A stretch of 64,000 nucleotides of DNA from Verpa conica (Eukaryota; Ascomycota; Pezizomycetes; Pezizales; Morchellaceae): the NCBI GenBank assembly GCA_033030425.1, contig JAUFSD010000001.1:1054001-1118000 (forward strand), in the 5' to 3' direction. Positions 23,846 to 35,200 of the stretch are shown one piece after another. The position numbers were made by a program, and so were the translations under genes. The notes under the pieces were generated by a model that was not told the origin of the DNA, did not search any database, and saw nothing but the letters and a program-made list of their open reading frames with translations. Each line of letters begins with the position of its first letter. The stretch's first letter is position 1.

Positions 23846-24704
23846 TTACAAGATACTGCATTTGCTATGCTTCTTTGGCTTTTTCTGTAGTAGAGCACAA
23901 CGAGTTGCATGCTCAAAGACTTCACGCACACCTTCGTTGGTCTTAGCTGAACACTCGAGGTAGCGGTCTGCGTGGATGACCTTCTTGACGGCATCACCCT
24001 ATTAAGATTGGTTAGTGGCTTTCCACTTTTAATTTTATATAAAGAGAAATTAATGTAGGCATACTTCCGCCTCAGTCACTGGTTTCTGAGAAGTCTTGGA
24101 AAGCTCCTGGACAGTCTTCTGATCATGTCGGAGATCCTTCTTACATCCGACGAGGATGATTGGGAGGCCTTGGCAGAAATGAAGAACCTCGGAGATCCAC
24201 TATTGTGATTAAAACCCGCGTTAGAAATCAATTTTCCACCCAATAAAAGTCTTTTAGACAGGAGAGTGAGTAGCAAGATGTACCTTCTCCTGAACGTTGT
24301 CGAGGGAGTCTGGCGAATCGATCGCGAAACAGATCAGAATAACGTGAGAGTCGGGGTAGGATAGAGGGCGAAGACGATCGTAATCTTCCTGGCCAGCAGT
24401 ATCCCAGAGGGCGAGTTCTACATGCTTTCCGTCGACTTCTACATCGGCGACATAGTTCTCGAACACAGTGGGAACATAGACCTATACCAAACTATCAATA
24501 CTACAAAAGCTGCAATTTTATAGAGATAATAAATAGAATACCTCAGGAAACGTTCCCTTGGAGAACACGCTATAAATTTATCAGCAAAAATATTATTATA
24601 AAGGGAGTTTCGAAGCTCGTAGCAGATGAGTCTTACATCAACAGACAGGTCTTTCCACAGGCACCATCACCAACGATAACCAACTTACGTCTAATCTCGG
24701 CCAT
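23846..24704 (-). CDS. RHO1: Rho-family small GTPase Rho1
   Basis: Five exons on the minus strand: 24704-24637, 24569-24542, 24481-24284, 24199-24065 and 23998-23846, giving 193 aa, the exact length of fungal Rho1. The P-loop GDGACGKT is at 12-19, the effector loop [15 protein letters not shown] at 34-47, switch [15 protein letters not shown] from 58, then VGCKKDL and ECSAK for guanine binding. The insert helix and a Lys-rich tail end in the CAAX box CSIL, predicted to be geranylgeranylated because the last residue is Leu. Rho1 activates beta-1,3-glucan synthase and protein kinase C and controls wall integrity and polarity at the plasma membrane. A likely 5' UTR intron (24932-24707) ends just two bases before the ATG. 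Confidence 0.97.
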
Positions 24705-24706
24705 TT

Positions 24707-24932
24707 CTATAAAGCACATAAAGTTAGTGATTAGGAGATAAAAAGATAACAAGCGACCGGTGGATGTAATAAAAAGGGTGAGTAGCAACAATATAGAACC
24801 ACAGATAACAAGGTAGTAGCAGTAATTACAAGCTCTACTGCCCTACTCGCTCGTTTTAGGTAGAATGGGGGAGAGGCATGATACAGAGTTGTGGCTAGTT
24901 ACATGAACACTGACAAGGGAGCCATTACTCAC
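24707..24932 (-). other. probable 5' UTR intron of RHO1
   Basis: On the minus strand a strong donor (TCA|GTGAGT) at 24932 is matched by a branch site CACTAAC and acceptor TTTATAG at 24707, two bases before the start codon. Nothing else explains such a strong acceptor in the leader. Transcript evidence would settle it. Confidence 0.6.
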
Positions 24933-24966
24933 TGAAAGCTGTTTACTTTGCTAAGGGGGAGTGACA

Positions 24967-25024
24967 AGTGTGTTTGTTGAGAGACGAGCAAGAGTGTGTT
25001 TGTTGAGAGACGAGCAAGAGTGTG
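24967..25024. repeat. 26-bp tandem repeat, 2.2 copies
   Basis: The unit starts AGTGTGTTTGTTGAGAGACG and ends AGCAAG. Two perfect copies plus six bases of a third lie in the probable RHO1 promoter, about 40 bp upstream of the predicted leader intron donor. Confidence 0.85.
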
Positions 25025-26774
25025 GATGGGGAATAGAAGAGGATTACAGCGATGGTAGTTGGTATTTTTTAAAAAAAAGGGAGAGCAGACTATGGCAGCA
25101 GAGTGAGAGTGAGGCAGTGGTAAAAAGATGCACAGAGTGTGTTGCGGAGGGAGGCAGAGGATGAAGAGAGAAAGCGCGAAGAGCAGTTGATGGCTCAGTG
25201 GTGTTGTTAGGTAGTGGAGTTAGGTTGTTGGTGAAGGGAGAAGGGGATGGAACGGAGGGCTGGTTGGCTACATACTGGCTATGGACACAGGCTGGGTCTT
25301 GGCCGCAGCTGAACGGGGGCTTGCCTGCTGCCTGTGTATCGTTCTCCCATGTACGTGCACCGGCGAGAGAGACACTTTGCCATAATTGCACCGTACTGTA
25401 TACCTATTGCCTCTTCACCTTTGCGGATGAGGAAACGCTCATGCTCCCGCAACAGGCCCAGTTAGTCTAGTCCGTCCCGAAAGGAAATACATGATTTCTT
25501 GTCATTTACATATATGCATAGACATACATGTATGGAACCGATAATCGCCCACTCCCCGGTAAGTACATGTAATCGCCTATATACCTGCATGTATTCAATT
25601 GCTTTGTTTATGTCTTCTCGCCTGCCGCCCTTCCGCCATTTCGTATCTGTCCCTCTTTCTTTATTTCCGTGTTTACTGGCCATTTGCGTGCGTGGCTGGT
25701 ACATGGACATACGTACTACCCTTTTCCGCCACCTTCGAGCTGAAACCTTACCACTCCAACTCATAAACGGAAAACCCAAACACCAACCCCTGAATTGCTT
25801 TGTCCTCCAAGCCTCGGAAGCTCACCCACTGCGCCTATATATACATAGAGCCCCTGGGGAAAAGTCTTGCGCAGTCTCTCTATCCATGTCTGGCTACAAC
25901 TTCCGGGGGGGTTTCCCCTAGGGAAAGAACCATTGTTGAAGGAGAGTTCGTACAAATACCCTCAAACACAGTACGTTCTGTTCCGGCAAGTACCATAGGG
26001 CCGCTAACGAGGATCTTAGCTCCCGATTTGCCGCAGCTCGTGCAGAGAAGAGTCAGACGCATGGGCTAGTTGTGAACTCTAGATAAGTACATCTGTGCGT
26101 CAGCGGCTTACTTGGGAGTGCGCAAAGCAGACGGGAAAAGTTAAAAGAAAGTATCTTGCTTGGATCTATATATTCCGGAAACCAATAAGAATGAAATCTA
26201 TACTACTCAGGCCAGCAGGCTGACAAACGCGGCTCTGATGAGGCACAGCTTCTCGACTAACTCTTGGGTACTTTGTGCTTCCTGTCAGCCTCATGTTGCC
26301 TGTTCACGACAATAATGTAGCTATAGTCTATGATATCCCTAGTAATTAACTCGTATCCTAGTCTGCTTTAGTGCCTAAAAGACCTTAAAACGACCCTATC
26401 GGTCCAAGCTCCCACGAATATAGCGAAACAGCCCTCCCGCTTTCGTGGGGTCCCTGGTGGTCGAACTTGGACTAGGATAGACCACCATTCATCAACTACG
26501 AAACGTATTCCTCATCTTTCCAAGTCAAGACCATAGCTTTATTAAACAGAGGATAGATAACATTACGACCGCTTGTCATTCCGAGATTTCTCCGGTGGTA
26601 CTCTGATATTATATTCCTGGGGAATAATTATTATAGGATTATTGATAGGTGACACTCATCCATATTTAAACGGGTAATGGCGTTCCCAGATATACTAGGC
26701 CATTCCGAAATAACAATTACTCCTCTGTATTAAATATAATAAAGGCTTGGCTTTTGGGCATGTATCGCATAATC
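25025..26774. other. 1.7-kb intergenic region upstream of RHO1 and downstream of the DUF2408 gene
   Basis: Contains the distal RHO1 promoter and the 3' flank of the DUF2408 gene. Open plus-strand frames at 25499-25921 and 25800-26069 lack recognisable motifs and overlap each other. A partial inverted repeat (GTCCAAG near 26401, CTTGGAC near 26466) is present but weak. No gene supported. Confidence 0.45.
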
Positions 26775-28601
26775 CTAGGGAGTTGTAGTTCCGTTGTCCT
26801 CACTATTTCGTAACTCTTCACAGATCTCGAAACATTCTGCTAGCAGGGAATTGACCCTTCCTTGACCCTCCGGGATATCGGTCCCTACCATAAACTTACC
26901 ATCGACCCTCATATTATCGATAGAAGCCAGCTATAATTAAATGTCAGCTGTATCAGGAAGTGTAGATAAATAGGAAATAGAAAATACCTTCATGCTGTAC
27001 GGGTAGATATCTCTAGCATTGCTAATGCCGAATTTTTGGACTTCTTTCAAACAGCGTCGTACTGTTTGAAGTTGGTTGAAAATTGGTGTTAGAGCTTCGC
27101 TAACAGGCTGTTTATAAGATTAAGCTTAGTATCGGTGTATTTCCAACGACGCGTGCCAAGAATACATTGCTTACCTCACTCGAGTTTATCAAACTATATA
27201 TATGTGCATAGCACCGTCTAATCATGTATAATAATACCTAAAACCCCGTAGGTTTAGGTTAGCTTAGGGCTAGATGGGGGATATATGTATAAAAAAAAGG
27301 AACCCAAATCAACTAGAGATCTTACACCCTGGCCCTCTTCAGGCGCATTTCCTTCCTTGTCTACAAATTTTCCGTTCACCCTTTCCTGGTCTCGGGCTAA
27401 AACAAGCTTTTGGAACTCGTAAAGATCAGTTTCCCTTAGCGACCAAGCTTGCGTCAATTCCAACTTCTCCAGCTGACTCTTTGCTTGAAATAGCTCGTCA
27501 TATATAGCTTTCAGTTCAGGCGCTACTATACCTTGCCTAGAGTTGTCAGTAAGAATATAATACATTCTAGTAGTGCGTTAGGTGCCCACTTTTGTAAAGC
27601 ATTTTCAGCTACTACATAGCATCGTTTGAGTAAGGTATCCAGGATATCCTGTCCCATGTCTGGAATGGTTCCATCATCTGCCACAAACTTCCCATCCACT
27701 CTTGATGCATCAATTCCTTTAATCTGTGACAAGTACGCCTCAACCTCCGCGGTCGGAAACTTATAAAAACTGGGAGTTAGTTCTTCTCTGCTTGGTCCTA
27801 GGACATTACTCACCTGTCTTTTCGATTCGCAAGCCTTGATGACCCTCCTCAAACTTACCAACCTCTCGAGTAAAATCTCTAATTCTGGTGATATCGACTC
27901 TAGTTTCTTCTTTAATTCCTTTAAAGATTTCTCGGAAGCGGTAACTTGCGACTCAAGCATAGATATGATAAGAGGGTTATAGAGAGGACGGCCCTGTTCG
28001 ATATTCTCACGCATGTCGGTGAGTGTACGCTGCAATGGGGCAAGATCCTTTCTAGAGAAATTTCCCGACTCAGTCAAGTGCTCCAAAAGCCGCTTCATAA
28101 GGTTAGCATGGCATTTATAAACGGTTTTCTACAGAAACAGAGCTGGTATAACAGAACCTTGATGATTACGCTAGGGGCGTAACTTAATAGCTTGTTAGTA
28201 CACCTGAGCTAGTCCTAGGTGGGTGGACGTACACAGCTGGTGGTTCATTGTTTCTTCCAACCGTCAGGAACAATAGTGAGATCAACTCATAGCAGTCGGT
28301 TACAAGCTCACCAACTAAAGTGTAAGTCCCATGTCAAGATATCAGTAAAAATAAACACATTAGGCAGGAATATAAGTGTCATAGCCTAGGAATATTCCTC
28401 ACGTTTGCTTCCACTTTCCCTAGGGCCATTCAAAAGTTCACTCTCAAACTCTTGTGCTTGTTGAATGTATTCGCATAATTCATCATAGAGACGGACCACA
28501 TTACTAGACTTTACGTATGTCGTTCGATCCTGTTTGAGCCTTATTAAGCTGTCGCGGAGCTTGGTGAGCTTTTCGGCAACAGCCTCTGGAGTGGTGAACA
28601 T
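26775..28601 (-). CDS. DUF2408-type fungal coiled-coil protein
   Basis: Seven exons on the minus strand: 28601-28403, 28314-28202, 28128-27590, 27536-27326, 27237-27175, 27107-26988 and 26930-26775 (466 aa). The protein is helical and built around repeats of a motif like RVDGKFV...PEGQG...LL..CY: SRVDGKFVADDGTIPDMGQD, RVNGKFVDKEGNAPEEGQG and MRVDGKFM...DIPEGQG. Between them lie WSLRETDLYEFQKL and NARDIYPYSMK. These are signatures of the fungal-specific DUF2408 family, whose function is unknown. The N-terminal block PEAVAEKLTKLRDSLIRL precedes a GELVTDCYELISLL segment. A TAG lies directly upstream of the ATG at 28601 in frame. An alternative upstream ATG at 28672 reads an N-terminus typical of the family but is out of frame, so an extra first exon is possible. 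Confidence 0.8.
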
Positions 28602-29172
28602 ATTCTAGTTGAGTACCTGATAAGACACTCGCTGTAGAAGGTGACGGTAATTGTGGTGATATCTCCAAAGCCATGTAGAATGAGGTAGGGATGTGATCAG
28701 TAATAAGGGGCCACGCACGGTCTACCGTGCTCAGAAGTACACGCTTATCATCTTATCGGGTTAACCCCACACTTGGCTAAGCTGTGGCGGTATCATAGCC
28801 ATGTGCTAAGCAGGTGTTCCAGGGTATGAAATCTTGCTACGCAGCGGAAGAGGATATTGTCTATTCTCGCAAAGGTGGTGTGATATGTGGCTGAGATTCG
28901 TGATGGATAAGATAAGTACAGAATCTGATTAGATATCGGACTGGGAAATACTGCAGGACTGCTTTTTGACCCACCCACAGGGCTCAAACCTAGGGCCACT
29001 GGATAGGCACCATAATCTCTCAGCCTCTGTATGCCCGCCTCTGACAATTCTACGAGACCCAACGCCGACTGACGCCTATATCCCCATCAACACGCAACGA
29101 ACAAGTGAGTGAACAACTTTTTCCACGATCTTGTCGTGCATCAGCTTCTAATCGGATTTAGTAGATATCGAG
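28602..29172. other. divergent promoter region, DUF2408 gene and RPP1
   Basis: Spacer between two divergent genes. A minus-strand frame at 28793-29062 is open but unrecognised. Near 28775-28800 a short stretch resembles the U4 snRNA start (see rejected list). The RPP1 leader appears to hold a small intron at 29105-29161. Confidence 0.4.
29105..29161 (+). other. probable 5' UTR intron of RPP1
   Basis: A strong donor AACAA|GTGAGT, branch-like CTAAT and acceptor GGATTTAG lie 11 bases before the ATG. Leader introns are common in fungal ribosomal-protein genes. Transcript support is lacking here. Confidence 0.5.
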
Positions 29173-29645
29173 ATGTCCAACTCCGAGCTCGCTGTTTCCT
29201 ACGCCGCCCTTATCCTCGCCGATGATGGTGTTGAAATCACTGTACGTCTCTAAAACCAAAGAATACTGCCCTAGCTTCCTTGCGTAGACTTGTACTGATG
29301 AATCCTACATAGGCTGACAAGCTACAATCACTTATTAAAAATGCTGGTTGCACCGATGTTGAGCCAATCTGGACCTCACTATTCGCCAAGGTCTGAAACC
29401 AATGGTCTAGAATTTAAGCCAAGATTTGTTTCTGACTAATTCTTATGGAATAGGCTCTTGAGGGAAAGGATGTTAAGGATATGCTTTTGAATGTTGGATC
29501 CGGTGGTGGAGCTGCCGCCGCGCCAGCTGCGGGTGGTGCTGGTGGTGCTGCCGGTGGTGGCGCTGCTGCTGAGGAGAAGGAGGAGGAGAAGGAGGAGGAG
29601 AAGGAGGAGTCAGATGAGGACATGGGTTTCGGTCTTTTCGACTAA
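29173..29645 (+). CDS. RPP1: 60S acidic ribosomal protein P1
   Basis: Three exons: 29173-29241, 29313-29390 and 29454-29645 (112 aa; family about 106-112). The start [19 protein letters not shown] is followed by the helical dimerisation domain ([20 protein letters not shown] and [20 protein letters not shown]). An Ala/Gly-rich hinge and an acidic Glu/Lys run lead to the universal stalk tail [14 protein letters not shown]1 and P2 dimers bind P0 in the ribosomal stalk and recruit elongation factors. The hinge is encoded by a GC-rich, repetitive stretch. Confidence 0.97.
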
Positions 29646-30165
29646 ATGCCTTCTCTTTTTTATATCTTTCAACAGTCCATAAATATCCTACCTTTCGATG
29701 CAAAAATTCTTCCGGGCTTCTGGTTTTAATTTCTAGGTTGGGATAAGGGCTTTGTAAATCGGAGCAAAAAAGCTATGTCTTTACAAATGGAAGTTATATG
29801 GGAGAGTGACCTTAAGTGAGAAACACAGTTGGCATTGGTGATGCCTTTATAGCTCATTGGGCAAATCCCCTAGAGGGAGACTGTTACCTCACTCGACTCT
29901 TAGAGAACCCCCGAAACCTATGATATTAGGTTTTTTTTCAATAGCGATCTATAATATTTCCGGTAATAGACCTAAAAACTTACCTCATTTCGAGTAGTAC
30001 GGTGGGTATATAATTTAGGTATTCTGATTGCATCAGTGAACTCCTTATATCCTTATGTAATCTGTTTCTATAAATTGGTATATATAAACTTTGGTGATCT
30101 TTAATAGTGCCATTCATTATATACCAGATATCAACAGGCCGAGTGATCGGCTATGAAAATACCTG
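29646..30165. other. convergent 3' region between RPP1 and GSH2
   Basis: AT-rich spacer holding two 3' UTRs. No gene or repeat seen. Confidence 0.5.
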
Positions 30166-31805
30166 TTAATCAACTAGTAAGACTCCATCAACACTCCCAA
30201 ACCCTGCTGCTACCCCACCCTCCTCACTATCCCTTCCCTTGGTTCTTAGTAACCATCCAGCCTCTTTGTTCATGATAATCTCTTTTATTCCCTTCCCTCT
30301 TTCTAGGCCTTCACCATCCCTCCAAATCACTGCCCCGAAGACGCCAAATTCACCAACTACCTCACCAATCACAGCAAGCCCGTTCCTAATCATAATATTA
30401 TTCATATTCGGAGGCTCGATCATCTCCATGAGTATGTAGCCGCTCCAATGGGACTCTGGGATAGACTTAAGGAATTCTGGGATTTTGGATCTGTAAATAT
30501 TGTTCCCTCCGCCTTCACGCTGCGGCTTCAAGACATACTTCTCCGGGGTCTTGAATGCAAGTTCACGAGCTACTAGACCGGCTGGTGAAATATCGAGTGG
30601 ATAGATGGTGGCGAAAGTGTTTCGTACCCGAGTAGAAATTGATTTTTCTGGGAGAAATCTCTCGATGTTGTCTTTCATGGCAAGGACCTGCTGTACCTTC
30701 TTGACTCCGGCCAATTGAGTAATGATAGATGGGCACTTGATAGCTTTTGAGCGCTCGATGGTCGTACGAGATGCCCACTCTTTTTCAGAAGGGAAGTCTT
30801 CTGGGCCGTAGCACGAGCGGAAGTACGCCGTAGATATCTCAACCTGTATGCCCTTACTATGAGGTGGGTGGTAGATAAGCGCGCGAGTTACAGGGTCTAA
30901 AGTGACGAGGCACGGAACCTGTAAGATTGAGATGCGGTGGCTCTTGATATCGTGTTTCTCCAAGAGGTTGTATTCCAGCAATCTTTGGTCAAAAATGTTC
31001 CTCTCCCCATCCTGAACGATAAATAGTACCGCTGTCGGGCGCCCTGATCCCCCGAGACCGTATGCTTGATGCGCTGCTGCCAAGCCACTAGCTATTTCTA
31101 TAGCTGAGGGATTCAATGGTAAATTTTTCTCCGTTACCAGGTTGGGTGTTTGTGGGTATGCGCCTACTCGTAATAGGTGCCTATGGAGCTCGGAGACGCG
31201 GGTCGCAAGACCTCCGAAAGATACAGAGATGGTATTAAACTCAACTTGATGGATGGCAGGTGGTGAGATTGGAGACGAAGGATCTACATGGATCATGTAG
31301 TCTGATCTGAATAGACCAAGGGAAAGGTTCTGGACAAAGCCTTCTTTCTTGACATCAAGGTGAACTTTGTATAGCCGGGCGGTGAAATCGTCTACCTCAG
31401 CCAATCTGCAACCGGGAGTAAAGTTACTTTTCATTCTCAATAGATTTTTTATTGATTTTTAAAAAATCTTTCTCACTGGTGGGTTGGAAAAGGGGGGATT
31501 TCCACATACTTATCCACTATCTTCAGTAACCATTCCTCATCCCCCGCAATCCTCGCGTATAGCTCGTTAAAACACGGTTGCACTGATCTTCCCTCCTTCC
31601 AACAGGCTCTCGGAAAGAGGCTCGGGAATAAGGTCACCGGTGCGTGTACAGCAAAAGCTCCATTCGAATTTTCTTTGATGAGCGTTGGAGGCATGCGAAC
31701 AGCAAGACCATTAAATAGTGACCAATCAGTAAAATTTTCTATCAAGTGAGATAACTGCTCAGGTGATAGCGATGGAGGATATGATGAGGGAACTAAAGCG
31801 GCCAT
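30166..31805 (-). CDS. GSH2: glutathione synthetase
   Basis: Two exons on the minus strand: 31805-31510 and 31405-30166 (511 aa; eukaryotic enzymes 470-500). The 104-nt intron (GTATGT...TTGCAG) joins IVDK to LAEVDDFTARLYKVH. Motifs include LGLFRSDYM, QVEFNTISVSFGGL (substrate loop), YFRSCYGP, and the Gly-rich ATP loop VLKPQREGGGNNIY. Near the end are LMEMIEPP and the substrate-loop region around GVAAGFGSVDGVLLVD, the conserved C-terminus. The enzyme ligates gamma-glutamylcysteine and glycine with ATP in the cytosol. The start was placed at MAALVPSSYPPSLSPEQ because this matches homologues; an in-frame ATG farther upstream (31934) adds an unlikely leader. Confidence 0.96.
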
Positions 31806-32282
31806 TATTGTAGTTAGGTGGTGTGCAGAGAAATGAGTGACAAGAGCTGATGGGTCGATTACAAGTATGATGGATTGAGGAGGGGGGGGGTTGATACAAG
31901 AGTACATTTTGTTTATTTGCTTGGAAATCATCAATATCCTTGTAGTAGTGCCACGTGATCAGTAATGCGGTGGGATATTTTAAACAGGGGAATATAATAA
32001 AATACTAGAGAACCTGCAGGACGATTGTCAGAAGGTGTGAAAGAGGCAATAACCAATCCATCTTTCCATCGAAATGCCTATCCTTAAGAATATGCAGTAC
32101 AAGTGGAGATAGAATAGTAGAATAAAAAGAATTTAGAAAATCGCCATAGACAAAGGATGTATAATAACATAAAAATATGAAAGGAAAGAAAACCCTAAAA
32201 CACTTAATTCGCCGTGGAATGCTTCAATTTTCTGGGCTTGTGGCCACTCTCTTATCTTGATTGCACCACTAACAACCAGCCT
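31806..32282. other. spacer between GSH2 and the SepH-like kinase gene
   Basis: Holds the GSH2 promoter and the 3' UTR of the kinase gene. A G9 run lies near 31882-31890. No gene seen. Confidence 0.5.
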
Positions 32283-35200
32283 TTAGTCCCACTCAGGCGT
32301 TTCGGTGGTTGGTGGCCCACGACTTCTCCGAGGTACATACTTATTCGATGTCCTTAGTCCCGAGCCTTGTGATGTTCTCCTGAGAACTTTCTTCTTCTCT
32401 TGCACAATCTTGCTAACACTATTACTGCTACCTAATGGTAGGTGGTTCATGCCCACGGTATCACTTGTAACTATACCATTCGCGTCACAGCCCCAAAGGC
32501 TGGATAAATCCCCCCTCTGCGAAGAAGAAGCTCTTGCCCTCAATGACGAGGAGCTTGATGATATGCTCCTCTGCCCATGATTGCGGTAGCTCACCCGCTT
32601 CTCTTTCTCCTTTTCGCTATACATCTTTATCAATTCACCCGCTAGGTTCGAGACGAGCACGGCATTGTCCTTGTATGCTAAACGATGGATAGTCGTATAC
32701 ATCCCATGTATCCTAATCAGGGCTTCTTTCTGCTCACTCGCATCACAGATGGTCCGTAGTATCCTTAAAAGGTTCAGCCGGACTAAGGCTTTATTGTGAG
32801 ATAGTTTGCTGAGGATCCGAGCAAAGAACTCTGGCTGACCGACAGCATGTGCAATCGGTAGGCTTAAGCGCAGTAGTTTCTGCAGGGGATCTAGGATATT
32901 CTCAAAGGCGTTTGTTTTTGATGTTGTGAAACAATTGATGATAGCTGTGGTAAACGACTCGCCGAGTAATTTCTCCTCTACTCTTGCTGTTTCCTCTTGA
33001 AGCCTGTATCTCGATTAGTCTCGTAAGAAGCCGGTTTCGGTGTATTAAATACTCACCAAACGAAGATAGCATCAAGTGCAGTAACTTGCCAATATGGATC
33101 TGAGAGTAATGAGATATAAAATTGGAGACCTTTATTTTGCCAGAGAATCTTCCTGCAGACTTTTCCAGAGTGAGCCATGTCACAAAGAATAGGAAGTGCA
33201 AATTCCTTGAGTGGTCGTTCTGTGCTAACGATCCGTTGAAGTAAGGGAATGATGCCATTGAGAGCTGCTTCTTCTTGTCGGGACTTGCTTAGTCTACAGA
33301 GGTTGAACATCGTGTTCAGTACTTGATTAGAAATTTCCTGGGAAGAGGTTAGAAAAAGTTAATACAAGTATAGTTCTTTGGAAAACAAACTTTAAAATGT
33401 GATACGTTCATACTAGCAGTGAGGAGATCTGTGAGAACTTCGATTGCATTTGAATTCTGTAGTGTATCCAAGGTAGATGATAACATAGATAGGTTCTTGA
33501 TAAATTTCAACATCACAACTTGATGAGGTGGTGACATTCGCTTCAAGTCCTTTAAAACCCCTAAACGGTAGTTGCGTTAATCGTGCAGTTTACTATAAAG
33601 TAGGAATAACATACTTTTCAGAACAATTCGATCTGCTACCATTTCCTTAACGTGGTTCTCTGCTTGGGAAAACAGGTAGAAAATGTTGACTATCCGCTCC
33701 ACACACAGGTCTGATAGTTCTCCATCTTCATCGAGAACGTGACATAAAACTAACGACAATGGATGTAAAACTGAACTTCGTGAAAATATTCGACAGAAAT
33801 CATTCTTTGGTGTTGGGCCCTGCATTTCGAATACGCTCCAGATTCCATTCACCCCAATGAGTACCAGGTCCTTCTGGGCGTCATAATCTTCCTCTAGGAA
33901 TTCAACAAGAACATTTAACCCTCCGCAGCTGACAAACATTTGTAGTGTCAAGGTTGAAGTCTGATACATCTGCCTTACAAATGCCGCCGCTTCAAGACGA
34001 ATATGCCCTGGATACTTTTTCGACGCGAATTTCGTGATAATAGGAATACCGCCGACAAAACACAAGTTTTCTTGGATCTCAACATCATCAAAAATAATCT
34101 AGCATCCATTAGAATGTTCCTACTAAATAAAACAAGATCTTGACCCACAGCATTGACAATCTTCAACAACTTGAGGATGACTTCCCGTTTCTTACAGGTC
34201 TCTAAAACTTCTAGTATTGGTAGCATACCATGCGCACCAATGATGGTATTTCTAGTTTCCGGGGATTCCAAAAGAACATCCATCTACTAGAATTAGCTGG
34301 ATCACTCGATCTTTCTTCTCCTTTTAAGGGAGTACATACCAACTGGGATGAAATATCATCCAGATCCTCATCTGACTGAGTTTCCTTTAGTGAGCCAACT
34401 AAAGCCTCGACCTGTAAGCAGAGCCGTGCATATTTATCCCTAGCAATATTTGCCTCGAGATCTTCAAATGAATTAGTACAGTCACATATCCCAATAACCT
34501 AAAATAGTGGGACCTACCCATCTCATCGAACCCCTCTTCCAATTGCGCAAATGGATCGTCCTCATCGGGTTCCTCATCTCCCAGCTGTCAAGTCAGTTAA
34601 AATACCCTTCCAAAGATTATTCACGAACCTACCCAAGAATTATTCGATAGCTTCGTATTTAACAATAGGCTGTGATCATCCCCACTTGTTTCTGAGCCTG
34701 CCTCATCGGTTCCCCCTTCACTACCGAATATGTCCGAATAGTCATCCTCACCCTCTGGTTCCGCAAATCTCTGTATCTCCATCGAAGACCGTGATCTCCG
34801 TATCGCGTGTGCCTGTGTTTCTGTATCCCCTAATGCGAGTGAAATCTGTCTTCTCAAACTCCCATGCTGCGAAGAATTTGCGGATCGAGGCAGACTCTTA
34901 AGATCACTTGGGTGGAAAAGCCGTGGACTTAGCGACGCATCCTTCTATTCACAGGTTCAATGAGACATAGGCATATAAATAGACGAGAAAAGATATCTTC
35001 TACCTTCATCAGATCAACCTTCCTAGCAAAGGTTGCTTCGTTGACAGGTGCAAGATCAGAGTAGTCTTCAAATGCATCTTCCCTAAAAACAGATGGGTGA
35101 CGAGACGCATTTCGAGATGGCAGCATCAGTTTTCGCGGTTTCAATTTTGTGGGTGATGCTGGTAATAGTGGCGGCTCAGTGATTGGGATTACTATGGGTA

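Noticed and set aside
25499..26069. Two overlapping plus-strand open frames between RHO1 and the DUF2408 gene
   Set aside because: No domain, no family-like composition, and mutual overlap in different frames.
26401..26472. Partial inverted repeat around GTCCAAG...CTTGGAC
   Set aside because: Only short, interrupted pairing; not distinguishable from chance in a 64-kb window.
28775..28800. GTGGCGGTATCATAGCCA, similar to the start of U4 snRNA (GGCAGTATCGTAGCC)
   Set aside because: The following sequence lacks the conserved GA/AG kink-turn of the U4 5' stem-loop and no Sm site was found nearby; probably chance.
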